A stretch of DNA of 64,000 bases from Marsupella aquatica (GCA_973895155.1 OZ316892.1:7192001-7256000), one strand, 5' to 3'; shown: positions 12,401-25,287, numbered from the stretch's first letter. Notes: a model not told the origin generated them from the letters alone. A program made the numbers and translations.

Positions 12401-15269
12401 AGATGAAAGATAAGCTCTGATGATAGTTGTGTCGTGGCTACACATTAGCAGGATATTACTGGTATTGGTTCCAATGGCATGAATTTTCCTGACTTTACTT
12501 CTGTTTACTTTCTATCTGCAGCATATTTCCCCAGAGTCACAACACGTGCTCGGTAAGACATTGCTTTACCCATATATTTCGGTACATTTAGTCTTTGCTC
12601 CAAGCATTATACGTGAGTTGGTCATGCAAGAACTGATCCTCCCTGTTTTTAGCAGACCTTTTAATGGAGGCTTATTTGAGAGCCTTGAATGAGGATGACG
12701 ACAAGGATGTTGTTGCACAAGTCTGCTCGTCATTAGTGGATGTGCTCAAGTTAGTGCCGTTTGAAGCTTTGCAGCAGTGTAAGTCACACAAAACCACGAT
12801 TGTTGTTCTCGTTCGCTGTTGCTTAAGACAGCTGTTTGTGCATTAGGCAATGTGTCTAGGGATGTGACGTTCCTAATTAACCTCAGTCTTATCTTACTTG
12901 TCATAACACGTTGGCATGTGTCAGATATCGTACCCCTCTCAATGGCAACTTTGACACTCCTTAAGCAGCAAGCTGTATGCCAGATGACAGACGAAAGTGA
13001 CAGTGAGGGTGACGAGGAAGAAGGGGAACATGACGAGATATTGATGGATGCTGTCACTGACCTTCTGCCAGCCATGGGATCGTGCATGGGGCCTGCGTTT
13101 GAGCCGTATTTCCGGCAGTTCTTTGAGCCACTAATGAAGTTCACGGTGGGTGGTTCCGTTCTTCTTGAGACGGTATCTTGGTCTTGGTTGTACTGGCAAG
13201 ATTGGGTTTCTCTGATAACAAAATGAGTGACTTCTAGAGTTTTTACGGACAACTGAGAAATACCGATTCGTTAGTCTCATCCATGACTAATCAATGCAAG
13301 TTTCCTATAAGTTTGTAGCATGAGTTCTTTTTGGCACTTTCTGCAAGCGTATCTTGCTCCCGTTCTGATGGCGTCGTAGACCATACTGTGGTATTTTCAT
13401 CTTCATGATAAGATTCCAATGCTGATGCATCGATTGACATCCATTCCGTGGCAGCTACAAGTCACATTAGTAGCCAAGGTTGGCATGTAGCTTTCGTGGG
13501 CTCGGATAAGCAATGCTAGTCGAAGTGTTTGTTATCCCTTAATTTTAAAGTTAACTGCTGATCAGAATTTGTGACTTTGTTGTTCCAGGGCCACTCCAAG
13601 CCGCCCAGTGACAGGACAATGGCAATTGCTTGTGTAGCGGAGGTAGCCAACAAGATAGGTTCTGTAATTGTGCCCTACATTGATGTAAGTGAGAAAGAAC
13701 GTTTCAATCTTTGTCGTCACTAAAATTGCGAGCACCCGAATTATTTAGGTACACATGAGTAGTCTTTACATCTTTCTGGCTGATATGGTGAAGCTGATGT
13801 AGTGGAGAATGACGCTGCTCCCTTTCTGGAACTCTTCAGGAATTAAGTCCTTGGTAGAGGATGCATGTTATGGTTCAGACGCACCCTGATTTTGTGGGTG
13901 CATGCATTGTGTGAATCACAGGTAGTAATGCCAGTTGCCCTGAAAGAGTTGGGATCTCCAGAACCAACAAATCGTCGCAATGCAGCTTATTGTGTGGGTG
14001 AACTCTGCAAGCATGGTGGAGGAAATGTTTTGCCGTATCCTTACTGACATATGCCACCTTAGACTATGGTCTAATTATACCGTGTCCTTGGTTTTTGGGC
14101 ATCTAGGGCGTTGGTCTATTTCTAGGAGTCTTATTTGCGGATGCGACATAAGTCCCATCATACAATACCTAATCGAGTTGACAAGTTCTTTGGTCGTTTC
14201 ACACATGGTACAGCAATACAAACCTTACAGTGTCTAAGTTCGTGTTTAGTGTACAGGTGAAAGCCAAGCCAGTCTGTCTCAATGGGTTTTGCGTTCGGAT
14301 GGATTTTGAACTATCGGTTGCTAAGCTTAATATAAGCGACAGGTACTATCAAAATATCCTAGTAGGGATGTATCCTCTTTTCGCGGAAAGTGAGACAGAT
14401 AACGGAGTCAGGGACAATGCTGCGGGTGCGGTGGCTCGAATGATAAGTGCGCATCCTAAGGCTATTCCATTAAATCAGGTAATTTTTTCTCAGCGGATGT
14501 TGAGCCGTTTCAGGCCCTGTCAAAGCATGTCTTCTCTATTTTTCATGGTGTTATTGATAAGCAGATAATGACCTCTGTTCTTTGACATGGGATGTAGTAG
14601 CGTTAACAGATCTTTGAGATCTCTTTACGTCTCTGCGCATTCTCCTTTGTGGGTTCATGTTATTTTTCGAATTTCAAGTACATTTGTCCAATTTTGACAT
14701 CATGAGAGTTGTCCTTGTTGTAAGACACAATCTTAATTTTTTTTTTTGGATAGGTTCTACCTGTCTTCATCCGAAGTCTGCCCTTGAAAGAAGATATTGA
14801 AGAATCTGCAAGTGTTTATGGTTGCTTATGCGATTTGATTTTCACCTCTCAGCAAGATGTAAGTGCAAGCTGTGGACCGATGAGATAAGTTTGTTTGTGC
14901 TACCCATTTTTCTTTTTCCATTTGACGTCACAGTACTTAGAGCTGAGGAATTTGAAGTGTATGAAATACTTTCGTATGCGGCAGTTATTGTAGGTTTCCT
15001 CTACTAGTTCGTTGCCATTCGTAGGTAGATACTTTTTTAATTAGAGGAAAGTGGGTTGTTCTCTGCAGATTCTTCCATTTGTTCGAGACCTAGTACCAGT
15101 TTTTGCACAAGCAGTAGCCTCAGAAGAGGTAAAATCTGAGGTAAAGTCAGTCATAGGACGTGCTGTTTCCCAGCTATGGAATCAGTACATGGAGGAAATG
15201 CAACCTCTGCTGGCTGCTTTACCACCGCAGGAAGCCAATTTGCTGGGCTCTGTCATGCATCAAGTCTAA
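6405..15269 (+). CDS. IPO4: Importin-4 / Kap123-type importin beta nuclear import receptor
   Basis: Twenty coding exons, all GT-AG with continuous phase: 6405-6676, 7353-7485, 7746-7882, 8145-8190, 8510-8722, 8895-9401, 9864-9998, 10303-10518, 10834-10923, 11121-11377, 11738-11826, 12321-12364, 12522-12552, 12653-12778, 12925-13145, 13589-13684, 13922-14034, 14343-14478, 14754-14858, 15069-15269. They sum to 3168 nt, 1055 aa, the usual length for this family. The protein is a solenoid of HEAT repeats. Landmarks include the N-terminal AAVILRKKI block, RRASANVVSVIA, LGQFAEHLQPEI, NRRNAAYCVGELC and RDNAAGAVARM. Two acidic loops (about 600-635 and 785-800) may help carry basic cargo. Family members bind RanGTP and import ribosomal proteins and histones H3/H4 through nuclear pores. 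The ATG at 6405 begins the conserved MNSLENLLLQF-type N-terminus. Confidence 0.95.
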
Positions 15270-17090
15270 ACTTTTTGTAAAATTAGACCTTCTCGTTCTT
15301 GAAATTGAAGAATATAAGCAGGTGTGACGTCCTGTGCACGGCCTTACTTCTCGTGCAACCACAGCAGTCATAAGTTATTGATAACCACCATATGTCTGCA
15401 ACGGAGGCTACTGGACTTTGTGCTTATGGTCAATTTGGCCATTGGTCATATTAGAACTAAGATAGTTGAGGACAAGGGAAGCTGTTGGTACACAACTGGA
15501 ACATCTCCACACAGTCAAGGTAACACTACCTATCGATTATATTATGCTACTTCTCCTTGGAAAGACTACTTGGAAGCCTATAACCTGTCAACAGCTAATT
15601 TTTGCCGTTTGGAAGAGAATTTGGATTGGCAAAGTTTTTTTAGAAATAGAATCCTCGTACTCATCATAATATTTTTGTTTAGATGCAGGAGTGGCTATTT
15701 CCGTGAAGCGGCAAAATGCAGGTATCTTTGTGGAAATTCTTCAAATTTTGGTAAATTTTTATCAGTGAGCGTTACAGTATGAATAGTGAATTGTACGGAT
15801 TACGGTTTGTAACCCACAGCAGTACCGGTCAAAGCATTCCTTTTTTTGTGTTCTAAATACCCACCAGTGTACAAAATCAACTACAATTTGGAAATTCGAT
15901 TATTAAATCATGACTTTCATCTGCTTGTTGGCACTCGCTGTTTACTTAATGCAGCAGTCTGAGGGTTGTGAGATATTCAAGAGGGGACGCTATTTCCATT
16001 CAGTTGGAGGGACTGCTGATGGATTAAAAGTATCTAATTTTGGGATGAAGCGCATGCCTCTTGGTCCGAAGCGCAAACACCTGTTGTAATTCTGATTATC
16101 TACTATATCATCCAAGCACTTTTTCTACAACGAAAACGTGAGTGGATTAGAATTATGTGCATCAGGTGTAATTGTAAGATCAATCAAAGATTTCACGTCA
16201 AGTTTTTCTCTATATTCTGATTCAAGAGGCAAGAGAAGCATTTTAATACCAATCTAGATGCAAGGCCAAACGAGAACTTGAACACTGTCTTATTTGCTTC
16301 AGTCAGGAAGCTAGGGGAAGGTACCTTGAATTGTTCCCACCGACAGTTTTTCAGGTACTGCTTATAGATTTGTTCCTCTTTTCTGTAGTCCTGTTCATAA
16401 AGGTAACACCAGTATCAACTCCCACTGGGGGTGAATCTAACTGTGGAATGCCGAAACCAAGTCAAGCGTGCTGAGAGTCCAATCTACGTTCTTCAAGGTT
16501 AAGGGTCAAAAGTGTGTGACTAAAAATGACAACTTGGACCATACCACCATCGAAGAGTAACTGAAGTGTTCAGATGCCTTGCACTACATGACACGATGAG
16601 ATCAGCAGTCACGGTGAACGATCCATACTAGTGCTACATTTTGAGGTGGGAGTGCAAGTTTAAATCTAAGGAATTTCACAGCAACTGACGGGGTTTGACA
16701 CCTGATCTTTGACTTTAGAACACATAATTACAATATTAGCTAATAACATCGTTACCTGCTTGAATGGAATCTAATTTCTGGTAATCAAGGGAACCTTGCT
16801 GTAGTAGTTGGGCGACCTTACCTCTGACAATGAGGTCCCAAGAGTGACAGAGCGGGAAGAATGTGTCTTACATTTTCAGCAAGAGCTGCAATGATGTCCC
16901 TATCGCAATGTCTGTGGAAGTCCCACATATTGAGAACTAACACCTCCACTGGGCATATACTGACGATGCTCACCGCTCGTCGAGATTTTTTCAGCAGACC
17001 TCTCTGTAACCATGAGATGCTTTATCGGAATCTTATTGCCTTTGGTTTACGCAACTAATGGCTCAAGTCACAAATATCTAATAGTGCCTT
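15270..17090. other. Convergent intergenic region between importin and CNB-protein genes
   Basis: The importin stop (15267-15269) and the minus-strand CNB-protein stop (17091-17093) face each other across about 1.8 kb, which must hold both 3' UTRs. No conserved protein was found. Short open frames at 15324-15782 and 16861-17058 show no family similarity. Confidence 0.5.
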
Positions 17091-20000
17091 CTAGCACCCT
17101 TTCCGACGGAACTTTGCTTCCATAAACTTATTAAGCTCAGTGCCAACGAATGTTTTAGAGAGACTTTCTGGCTTCTTGTCATCGACTTGGAGGACGATAA
17201 GATAAACTCACCAGCTTTATCACGAAAGCCAAAGCCAGCAGCAGATTATTGAGCTCTGCCTTCAAATTATCGTGACATTTTATGGATATTAAAAGAAAGA
17301 CAGGAAAGCCATCAGAATGACTATAGCTACGCACCTCCCCAAAGTAATCTCCTGCCTGAAGTGCACCGATATCCAAAATCATTGTGTCCTGCATGTCCAG
17401 GATGATCAAGATGTGACAACTTGGCCTCGTGAGATGGTACATCAAAGTAGATTCGCGCATAGTCTTGAGATAACAATTGCTTTTAGCCCGTTCATAAACT
17501 TATAACAAGTCAGACGTATGGACGTACGCTCCATCCATTGGAAGAAATACGTGAAGAAACGAAGAAAATTGGCATCTGACTTGGAGCAAATAAGCCAGTA
17601 TTTTGGAGACTAACTTTCTACACTCAAGGGTCATGATCAATCTTTTTCTGTTCCATGATGCCCTGTTGGATTGCTAAACAATGTCAACAACGTTCTAAGG
17701 CAGAGGCACTCTGAGTTGGAAAATCCACGCATTGTAGGAAACACAAGTGCTTCCAGAAGCGAACATAACTGAAATGTTTAAACAGCAAATATAGAAAGCG
17801 AGGATTTGTCACCTTCATGGTCTTCCTATTTTTACTTGCAGGACCTGAACCTTGCTCAAGTCTAAGAATATGGTCCTTTGGTGCCCCTTTGATAAAACTC
17901 GGGCTCTCTTGCTGGTTATCGAAAACATTGAACCCAAACAGGTCCCTCTCACGATCAAGCACCCTCCTGGCCCATTTCTGAAACTTATTTCGATAGTATT
18001 TCACGTCTTCAGTAAAACCACTTTTCATTGCCCCTTGGCTCATTCCCATATGCCACAATGCATGATCCTTCCCGGAAAAGTCGATATCTTTTACCTCCCT
18101 GTCCTTGGCTTCTACCTCACTTAGAAAGGTATCCAAAGTGTACTTTGGGGGTTGAATCCAATAAGATGACCTTCGTCTCCTAGCCAAGGCAGCAATCCGC
18201 TGTCGATCTTTCTCGTCGGCCTCTTCCTTTGCAGAGTTTGAAAGCATTTTCACATGACTATCTTCTTTCATGATTGCCACTACTTTTGGTGAGGCAGTAA
18301 CGAATGTAGGACTATTTGTCTTGTTCTTGTCGTCTCCTCCTAGCAATCCTTGCTCTTTCATAATTAGAAGTGAATCCCTGGGAAAGGGCACATCCTTACC
18401 ATTTTTTCCTCTAGCAGACACAGGTGCAGACCAAGGCCTTATGGATTTAGACTTTGCGTTAGGACTATCCAAGAGGCTGTGACCCTTGCTTCCATGGTTG
18501 TGACTTTCGTTCGCTTTTTGGGCCCTTGAATGCCCCACAGCAAGTTCATGCATCAAGTCAGGACTATCTAACAACACATCTGGCAACCCCGTTGGTATCC
18601 TCAGATGAGAGGCACTTCGTTTAGAAGGTCTTGAAATTAGTGAAGGCCTTCCGTAATCCTTTTCTCTCAGCAGGACTTCTCGTTTGCATTTGTGATGGAT
18701 TGTACGGCTGCTCATGAAGACAGTTGAAGGAAGGTTAGGCCATTAGTAAGTGCCAAACTATTAACATACGACTTCTTCATGGTTTGAAGATAACTTTGAC
18801 ACTGGAAATCACTAGATACAACTGTAAAGGGGCAAAAGCATGACTAGACAAGATTAATAAGAGAAATGCTTTTTCTGTATTTCCTGGTAAGCCTGAGGGG
18901 GATTTGAAACAGCTAACGTTTTCAATGCGACAAAACTGGTGGCTTACTTGTTCATGTAAACGAAAGTAGAGACCCGGGGAAGGCGCAGCACTGGTTTTCT
19001 GACACTATTTATTTCCATTATGATCTGCATCAAGACAAATCACCTTAAATTCTTCCAACATTCAAAGAAGATTGTTGTAAAGTGCCTAAACAATACTTGT
19101 TGTCCAATAGTGGATTGCCAAAATTAAATTCTTTGTAGCAAACTTAATTTAAAGAATTCACTGAACTTGAGGGCCAGGGATCCCTATGATAGGAGTTGTT
19201 CACAGGAGAATACATGAACAGCTGTTTCACTATCTCAGCGAATCACAATTGAAAGGAATCAGAACAGGACCCAATTTCGTTGAAATAATAAATACGTCTG
19301 GATTGAAAAGGATTAATAAGCCATCACAAGGAGCATAATATTTGGCAAGCAGCTTACACGACACTCGCCAGATTTTATGAAAAACATCTCAAATGCCTCG
19401 TCACCTTGAAATGTAATCACTGTCTTCATGAAATTCATTGAAATACACACAACGGATGTTCAAAATGCCATCCCTAGAAAAGATCACAGGAAATAAAACC
19501 CATTTGTTTTCTTCTTTCTCAAGATATGCTAAATTGTTTTTACGGGGCATAGAGAGAGGATGAGACACGAAGCCAACTACAAGCTGCCATTCTAATCGTT
19601 TATAAGCCCTAAAGTCAAAAATTAATGTCCAGGGCCAGTTTAAGCAGAACACTTGTTGCGTAATTCTGAATGTTGAATCAACAATGTCCTAGAATTCACG
19701 TTGCAAGGAGAGAAGACTTTCATGACAGGCGTTTACTGATGCAGAAAACTTGTACTCTGAATGACACAGCAATTGCCATCCAGATTGTTACTTTTATTCC
19801 GAATATTGGTCAAACACTGTCCAAGACGATCAAATTATAAAAGAAAGAATATTTCTTTCGCAACAGCGGTTTCACGATGCAGACGTTTGTCTACTCTGGA
19901 GAGCACGGGGATTACCGATACCAATTTATTTCTTTTGGTTTTATTTCTAATGTTAATTTCGGTTCATCGGCATTGGCTCGAATAAGGCCCAGAAAGCAAC

Positions 20001-23000
20001 CTTCCTTTGCTAAATCATTAGCAAAAGTCTTGGTTGGTTCTCACCTTTATTTTTGGGATAAATTCGTAAACTCAAGACATTAGCCAATCGCTGCAAGCTC
20101 TGTTTTGAAACATCGGTGAAAGCTTCAATATTCTGCAGCAAGAGTCCCAGCAATGAAGATTTACGAGAGTGAGATCCGTTTGTAAGAGTGCACCATTTAC
20201 ATAGACAAACATATGAATCGGTTCTGGATACCTTTAGAAATTTCACACGTTCCTTCATCTCAGGAGTTTTCTCGATTTTGAGTATTTTGTCATAATCGTC
20301 TCTGGACAGCGTCAGCAACTCACTCTAAAACAATACAGACAAAATATTTTAGAAATAGAACAAAAATTTCATTTCAGATTTGATATTCGGCTTTTATCTG
20401 GAAAAACCTTGCCATTTTGCATAAGACCTTCACATCAATCTCTACGCATCCAAGCCTCAAATTCTACTCCATCCGAACATGTGTAAGAACTGTAACATAA
20501 TAAGCAGATCAGTCGTTGCCTTCGGTTCGTTTGATATGTTGGTTCTAGAGCAGGAGTCTAGATGTTCTTTGTGAACAGGAACTCCTTGTGCCATATCTTT
20601 GAATTTGCTGTTTCCCATCTTGCACTAACAAGGACATAATTAAATTGAAATTGGAATTCTTGAATTTTCTCTACCTGCCTCATCTCCTTCTGGGTTCTGT
20701 TTACAATATGTTACAAAGTAGCATGCGTAATAATCAACTAGCCTCTTCCTTTGGTCATGGCTACACAGCACTAGATCCTTTATGAGACATGTGCCAGCAT
20801 AGAAATGATACACGTGATCTGTACCCTTTCTGTGGTGAAAGCTGTATCGATCCTGTGGAATCAACAACAAGAATCATTCTAGTCAGAATAGCATCCTCTT
20901 CCACACTTCACATGATAGATAGAAGACTAGATTTCAACTCCAACAACAACACATTGTACGCCACATCAACATCCGAAAACAAGCTAAAAACTGTGATTAT
21001 TGTGGATTCTGCACCATTTAGTGGTTTGATTTAGCTGATGGTGCCAGGTGATGAAATAGATGGAAATAAGAAGCGTTCGTTACGGTGAGGACCAGATTTT
21101 ACCTGAGTGACTCACATTATCAAATCATCCGAGAGCAGAGCTAACTCGCCAAAGCAATCGCCCGGAAGAATTACTTTTGTTCTTGGTTCTTGAACACCCT
21201 CCTCGCATATACTGGCCTGATGAGCCAAAGAAGAAAGTTCCCGTTATTAACTCGGGAGGACCATCAGCTGGATTCTATCAGTAGCTGATAGCTGATAGCT
21301 GATTCTATATTTGCTTTTTCTAGCAGATATATTTTTGCTTTTTCATAGCCCAAATATTTGCTCTGTCTAGCTGATTCTATCAGTAGCTGATAGCTGATAG
21401 AATTCTATCAGCTATCAGTAGAAAAAGAATCCACTGAGTAATTTGCTTACCCGTACGAGTCCAGTGAAGACGATGTAGAATAAGTTCCCGCTTGCACCTT
21501 GCTCATAAACTACATTGTCACATCCCTGCTATCAGCTTCCTGTCTTTTTAGCAATGATCAAATTCGAGTAAGATTGTCAAGACTTGCTGTCTCTTCAATA
21601 GAATGCACCCTATAGCAGTAAGATAGCTATTGAGCACAACTGAAGAAGTACCAAGGACTAAAAAGCTGCTCCGGAAGAATGGCTCATCCACAAATACTGC
21701 AGCTTACGGTCTAGAAAACTAGGATTTCCAGCGTTTCGGTGATTAAGAGTGGTAAGTTACAGATGTGAGAGCAATCTGGGTTGATTAGTTCAAGAGGCCT
21801 AGGAGAAGACAATTTGAGGTAAATTACCATGTTGATTTTCATCCCAGACCTCATAGCCCAAATATTTGCAAACCTGTGAGCAAGCCATCAAAGAAATTCG
21901 ATCAATACGCGGTTTGGCGAGCTACTACGGTATTCCCATAATGGTGACCTTCTGAGGAAGGCAGGGAAACTATAAGCTACACTAGGTAGACAAAATTCTC
22001 TAATTTATCGTTTGAAGTTGCTTGGCCTGGGGATGCACAAGAATGCCGCGTACTCGGTCCCGGTTCAAGCTAGTGCACATGGGTGAAAAAAAGGGAAGAT
22101 TCAGGTATATGAAGCATCTGAAGAATGTTGTCGGAAAAGATAGACTATATAAACTTTCAGCCAAGTTTCTAAAATAATGAATCATACGGACAGGCTTATG
22201 AGCGTATGGAGGTACTGCCAGACTGACACAAAAATTTAGTATGGAACTCTTTCCATCTGTACTACGGAGCAGGTGGCAGAGTTGCTTTAGGTGGAGAAAC
22301 ATTTGATTGGAGAGAAAAAGTGGTACCACAATGAGTTGTCAAACTTGCCTCGAGTCGCTTTGCAAGTGGCAGGTCACTGATGAGTTTCGCATTCTTCACA
22401 GATTCTTCTAATACATAGAGGTCACTTGCTGTTCGCTCTTCAGGTCTAGGTAAATGAACAAAAGAAGGCCAGTATTTCAGATCAATACTTCTGTGCCATA
22501 TGAACGAATTGCACAGGTAAAGCCGGTTAGCTCAGTGGATAATTGGAAGTCTGTACAACAGGAAAGAGCTACTTGATCCCACGGCATAGCACGAGAACTC
22601 ACCTTTTCTTGACGACCTTGCGACGGCTCTCCGTCCGGTAGTGAGCCAAGCCACGCCATCCCTGTAGTGACGGCAGCTGGTGTAAACCCTGGTTACACGA
22701 GGACTCATGTTACGGAACTTCAACTTGAAAGAATGAGTAAAGGGTGAGATTTTGACTGATAAAATGAAGGGGAGACTGCTACGACAGCTCTGAAAGATGA
22801 ATTGGACGGTACAGGCATGTCAATTTTTTTGGTTGATTCTGTCCTCCAAGCTATCCAATGCCAGGACAGTAACAACCTTCGTCATTCTCTGCTAGGGTTT
22901 TCCCATACAGTACAAACATGTTGATGGATTGATCCTCTCCCTTGCACTTCTTCACATTGCTTATGTCACTGTTTTCCGGCTAATTGATAAGATTGATTTT

Positions 23001-23472
23001 GATTCATAAGCGGAAAAGCAATTGAAACTATCCAAGGAAAATCGTTGAGATGGAGACAAGCCCCTTGCTCTCCCATCTCCCATGGCGCCCAATTGGGTTC
23101 ATTTATTGATCTTTGTTCTTCTCTTTTGAAAATTGCGAGCATTGATCATGCTGCAGGGAAAAAATGTGCATCGTAAACCCTAAATCCTTGCAACCCAGAA
23201 GAGTGGTGAATTCCAGGCCCATTTACAGCACGAGGAAGAGAAATTGAGTCGAATTGTTGAAGGAGCAAGCAGGATAGGAGAGGGGAGAAGAACACAGGAA
23301 ATTCCGAACCGGGTGCGATGAATTTACGTTGTACCAGTTTTTCCTTCTTTCGATCCGGCTCCACCTCCCCTGCTTCAGACTCTTGTGAGCTCATGGCTTG
23401 GCTCTGATTAGCCGCTGGCTGGGCATGCAACGACGCTGCAGGATTCGCATCGGAAGCTCCTGCTGATGGCAT
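17091..23472 (-). CDS. Protein with two cyclic-nucleotide-binding (CNB) domains, CNBD2-like
   Basis: Fifteen-exon minus-strand model: 23335-23472, 22603-22661, 22349-22445, 21850-21873, 21451-21525, 21116-21216, 20825-20852, 20232-20324, 20045-20132, 19358-19419, 18948-19024, 17813-18707, 17335-17388, 17212-17259, 17091-17174. It totals 1923 nt (640 aa) with matching phases. CNB domain 1 (about 98-200) has VVYEQGASGNLFYIVFTG and the phosphate-binding-cassette-like LPGDCFGELALLSDD. CNB domain 2 starts at about 206 (IEAFTDVSKQSL, VITFQGDEAFEMFFIKSGEC) and resumes at about 580 with LQAGDYFGE. Between them sits an about 300-residue basic, Ser-rich insertion encoded mostly by one exon. The usual cassette arginine after FGE is not seen, so ligand binding is uncertain. 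The animal relative CNBD2 works in sperm; a role in motile sperm is inference. The first exon and the 3' exons are the least certain. Confidence 0.78.
21387..21418. repeat. 32-bp perfect palindrome in CNB-gene intron
   Basis: A perfect inverted repeat of 16-base arms centred on GAATTC, built from CTGATAGCTGATAG. It lies in a cluster (about 21260-21440) where CTGATTCTATCAGTAGCTG occurs twice and AGCTGATAG-type words recur. The cluster is in the intron between the exons at 21116-21216 and 21451-21525, only about 30 bases from the latter. Confidence 0.85.
22522..22590 (+). pseudogene. tRNA-like relic (possible SINE head) in CNB-gene intron
   Basis: The stretch GCCGGTTAGCTCAGTGGAT matches a tRNA 5' end with a good polymerase III A box. 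About 45 bases later comes ACTTGATCCC, similar to a B box, then ACGGCA, which can pair weakly with the GCCG start. The D-arm and anticodon arm do not fold into a clean cloverleaf, so it is probably a tRNA pseudogene or a SINE fragment. Confidence 0.35.
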
Positions 23473-23575
23473 TACGTCTGAATCTGCTGGAGCTGTCGTA
23501 GCTCACAGGGTCTGTCTGATAAAGGAGCTCTGATGCAGGCAGCCCTTGCAACAGTATGCTCATTCCCAATTGGCT

Positions 23576-25287
23576 TCACAGAACTCTTGCCTCCATCTCT
23601 AGTTTCTTGTTCAAATCCTGTGCATCACAGGCCCGGGCAAAGTTCACCTCATCATGAATGGGCGCTCTCTTCCACATGTTCAGCTGTAAAACAGGGCATG
23701 AAATCTTGAGAACAAGTTCCAACGCTCAAGTCCCTTAGTTTTTTGTGGATCTACAAATTATGCAGAACTGTGAATTCCCTTTGTTGACTTCCAAATCACT
23801 AAAAGCAATCATTTCATTGCTCCTGCACATAAAAATCAAGACCTAAAAAATGTTTTGGGTGCTGGACTATCCTGCGCAAAGTTCAACTTAAACATGCCCA
23901 CACTCTTAATGGCAGTGAAATCCTGTGTGAGGCTCGGTTTTCTCTATAGAAGATCTGTTCATAAGATTGTAATTCCACTTCATGACTTAATTGCTGTAAT
24001 AGAGAGAGAGAGTGTTCCAAATCACTGATGCTTGCATAGCTGTAATCTAATCTGGCCTTGGCGCATCCAAACATCAAGATTTCACATCATCCCGAGAGAA
24101 TTCCCATGCCACTCGTCTTCCCATACGAGAAAGAGCAGAATCACAGCCTTCCATCAACCAACAGTGCCAATTTCTGTGCATCTCATCGAAACCCTCTGAA
24201 TCTTCAATTGGCTGTGAATAGTTTGAGTGAGCCGTGATTCAGCGAGGGCAGATTCAGACCTTACAGATTTAAGATATTTAGAACAAGACTTACCAAAACT
24301 GGATTTTAAGGGGAGCCCTTCAGATTGATTTTGTTGATAGCAAGAGTAGAGGAGAGGATACTCCGGGGATTCTGACAGCCACGACGCACAATTCAAAGTT
24401 GGGTCAAGCCGCAGACACCAACTCCAACTGAACCCCGAGACTCCACATGTGACGAACGAACCTAATAGCAAGGCATGGCACGATGGATGGCGCGATCTCC
24501 TCCTGAAATGTACTGTACACATCCAAAGGACTCTCTGCCTTCAAAATCTACTCACTTTAACCACCTTCTCTGCCTTTTGATTTGACCACCACAGTGCATA
24601 GATATAACACAAACTCCTCACTCCTCTACAACCCTCCGTTTTCTTTCTTGGTGAAATGAAACAGCGCCAAGGTTCCAAACAGAGAATGGTGCCGAATATA
24701 AACCAACCGTGAAAGCTTATGCTCCGCTTCAACCTGTTATTTAAATTATAGGGGGGAAGTCCATGAAGAATTTGCCGTTGTCAAGCTTGGAAACGTTTTT
24801 GTTGCAAATTTTAGAGTTCTGTGTGTTTGTGTGTCTCTTCAAAGATCTCGCGCATCAGAAGCTCTAATGCAAATCCAATCCATTCGTCAGCGAGCTAGGG
24901 GGCGTTCAATCCTCCAGGAAGTGGGCTGGTGTTGTTCAGCAGAGCATTTTCTAACCATTGCAGACGCGAACGGATTTTGAGCAGAAGAACACTCAATGGA
25001 GCACTATGAGCGATCATCCACATCAACAAATTTAGCCAGCAACGCTTCTCAATTGTGTTCGAGCGATTCACTACAGAGATTGTTGCATGTGGATGGCCAA
25101 GGAAAAGGAAGGCCCAGCCTACCTGCAAATGCAGAGTGCGTAAGTTGAAGTTTGGAGGAGTTTGCTCGGAAGTCGTCAGCTTCAATTTCTCAGGTGTCAT
25201 TCTATCCATATGGACGATGTGCTGAACACTAGAATGACTAATTGTTGGAATTGTTTGGGTAAAGCAGGACGTGGGAGAAACAGTCAT
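23576..25287 (-). CDS. Unrecognised multi-exon gene or 5' extension of the CNB-protein gene (coding-like exons only)
   Basis: Several minus-strand stretches with splice-like borders read as protein. They include an exon at 23576-23683 (LNMWKRAPIHDEVNFARA, continuing to ...KKLEMEARVL and a stop), one around 24082-24149 (CDSALSRMGRRVAWEFSRDD), one around 24455-24545 (LKAESPLDVYSTFQEEIAP), and a possible coiled-coil piece around 23930-24077. A first exon could start at 25287 and end at a GTAGGC donor near 25124. I could not connect them in one phase and do not recognise the product. The last exon stops only about 100 bases before the CNB-protein ATG, so these may be upstream exons of that gene or a separate small gene ending there. 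Confidence 0.35.
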
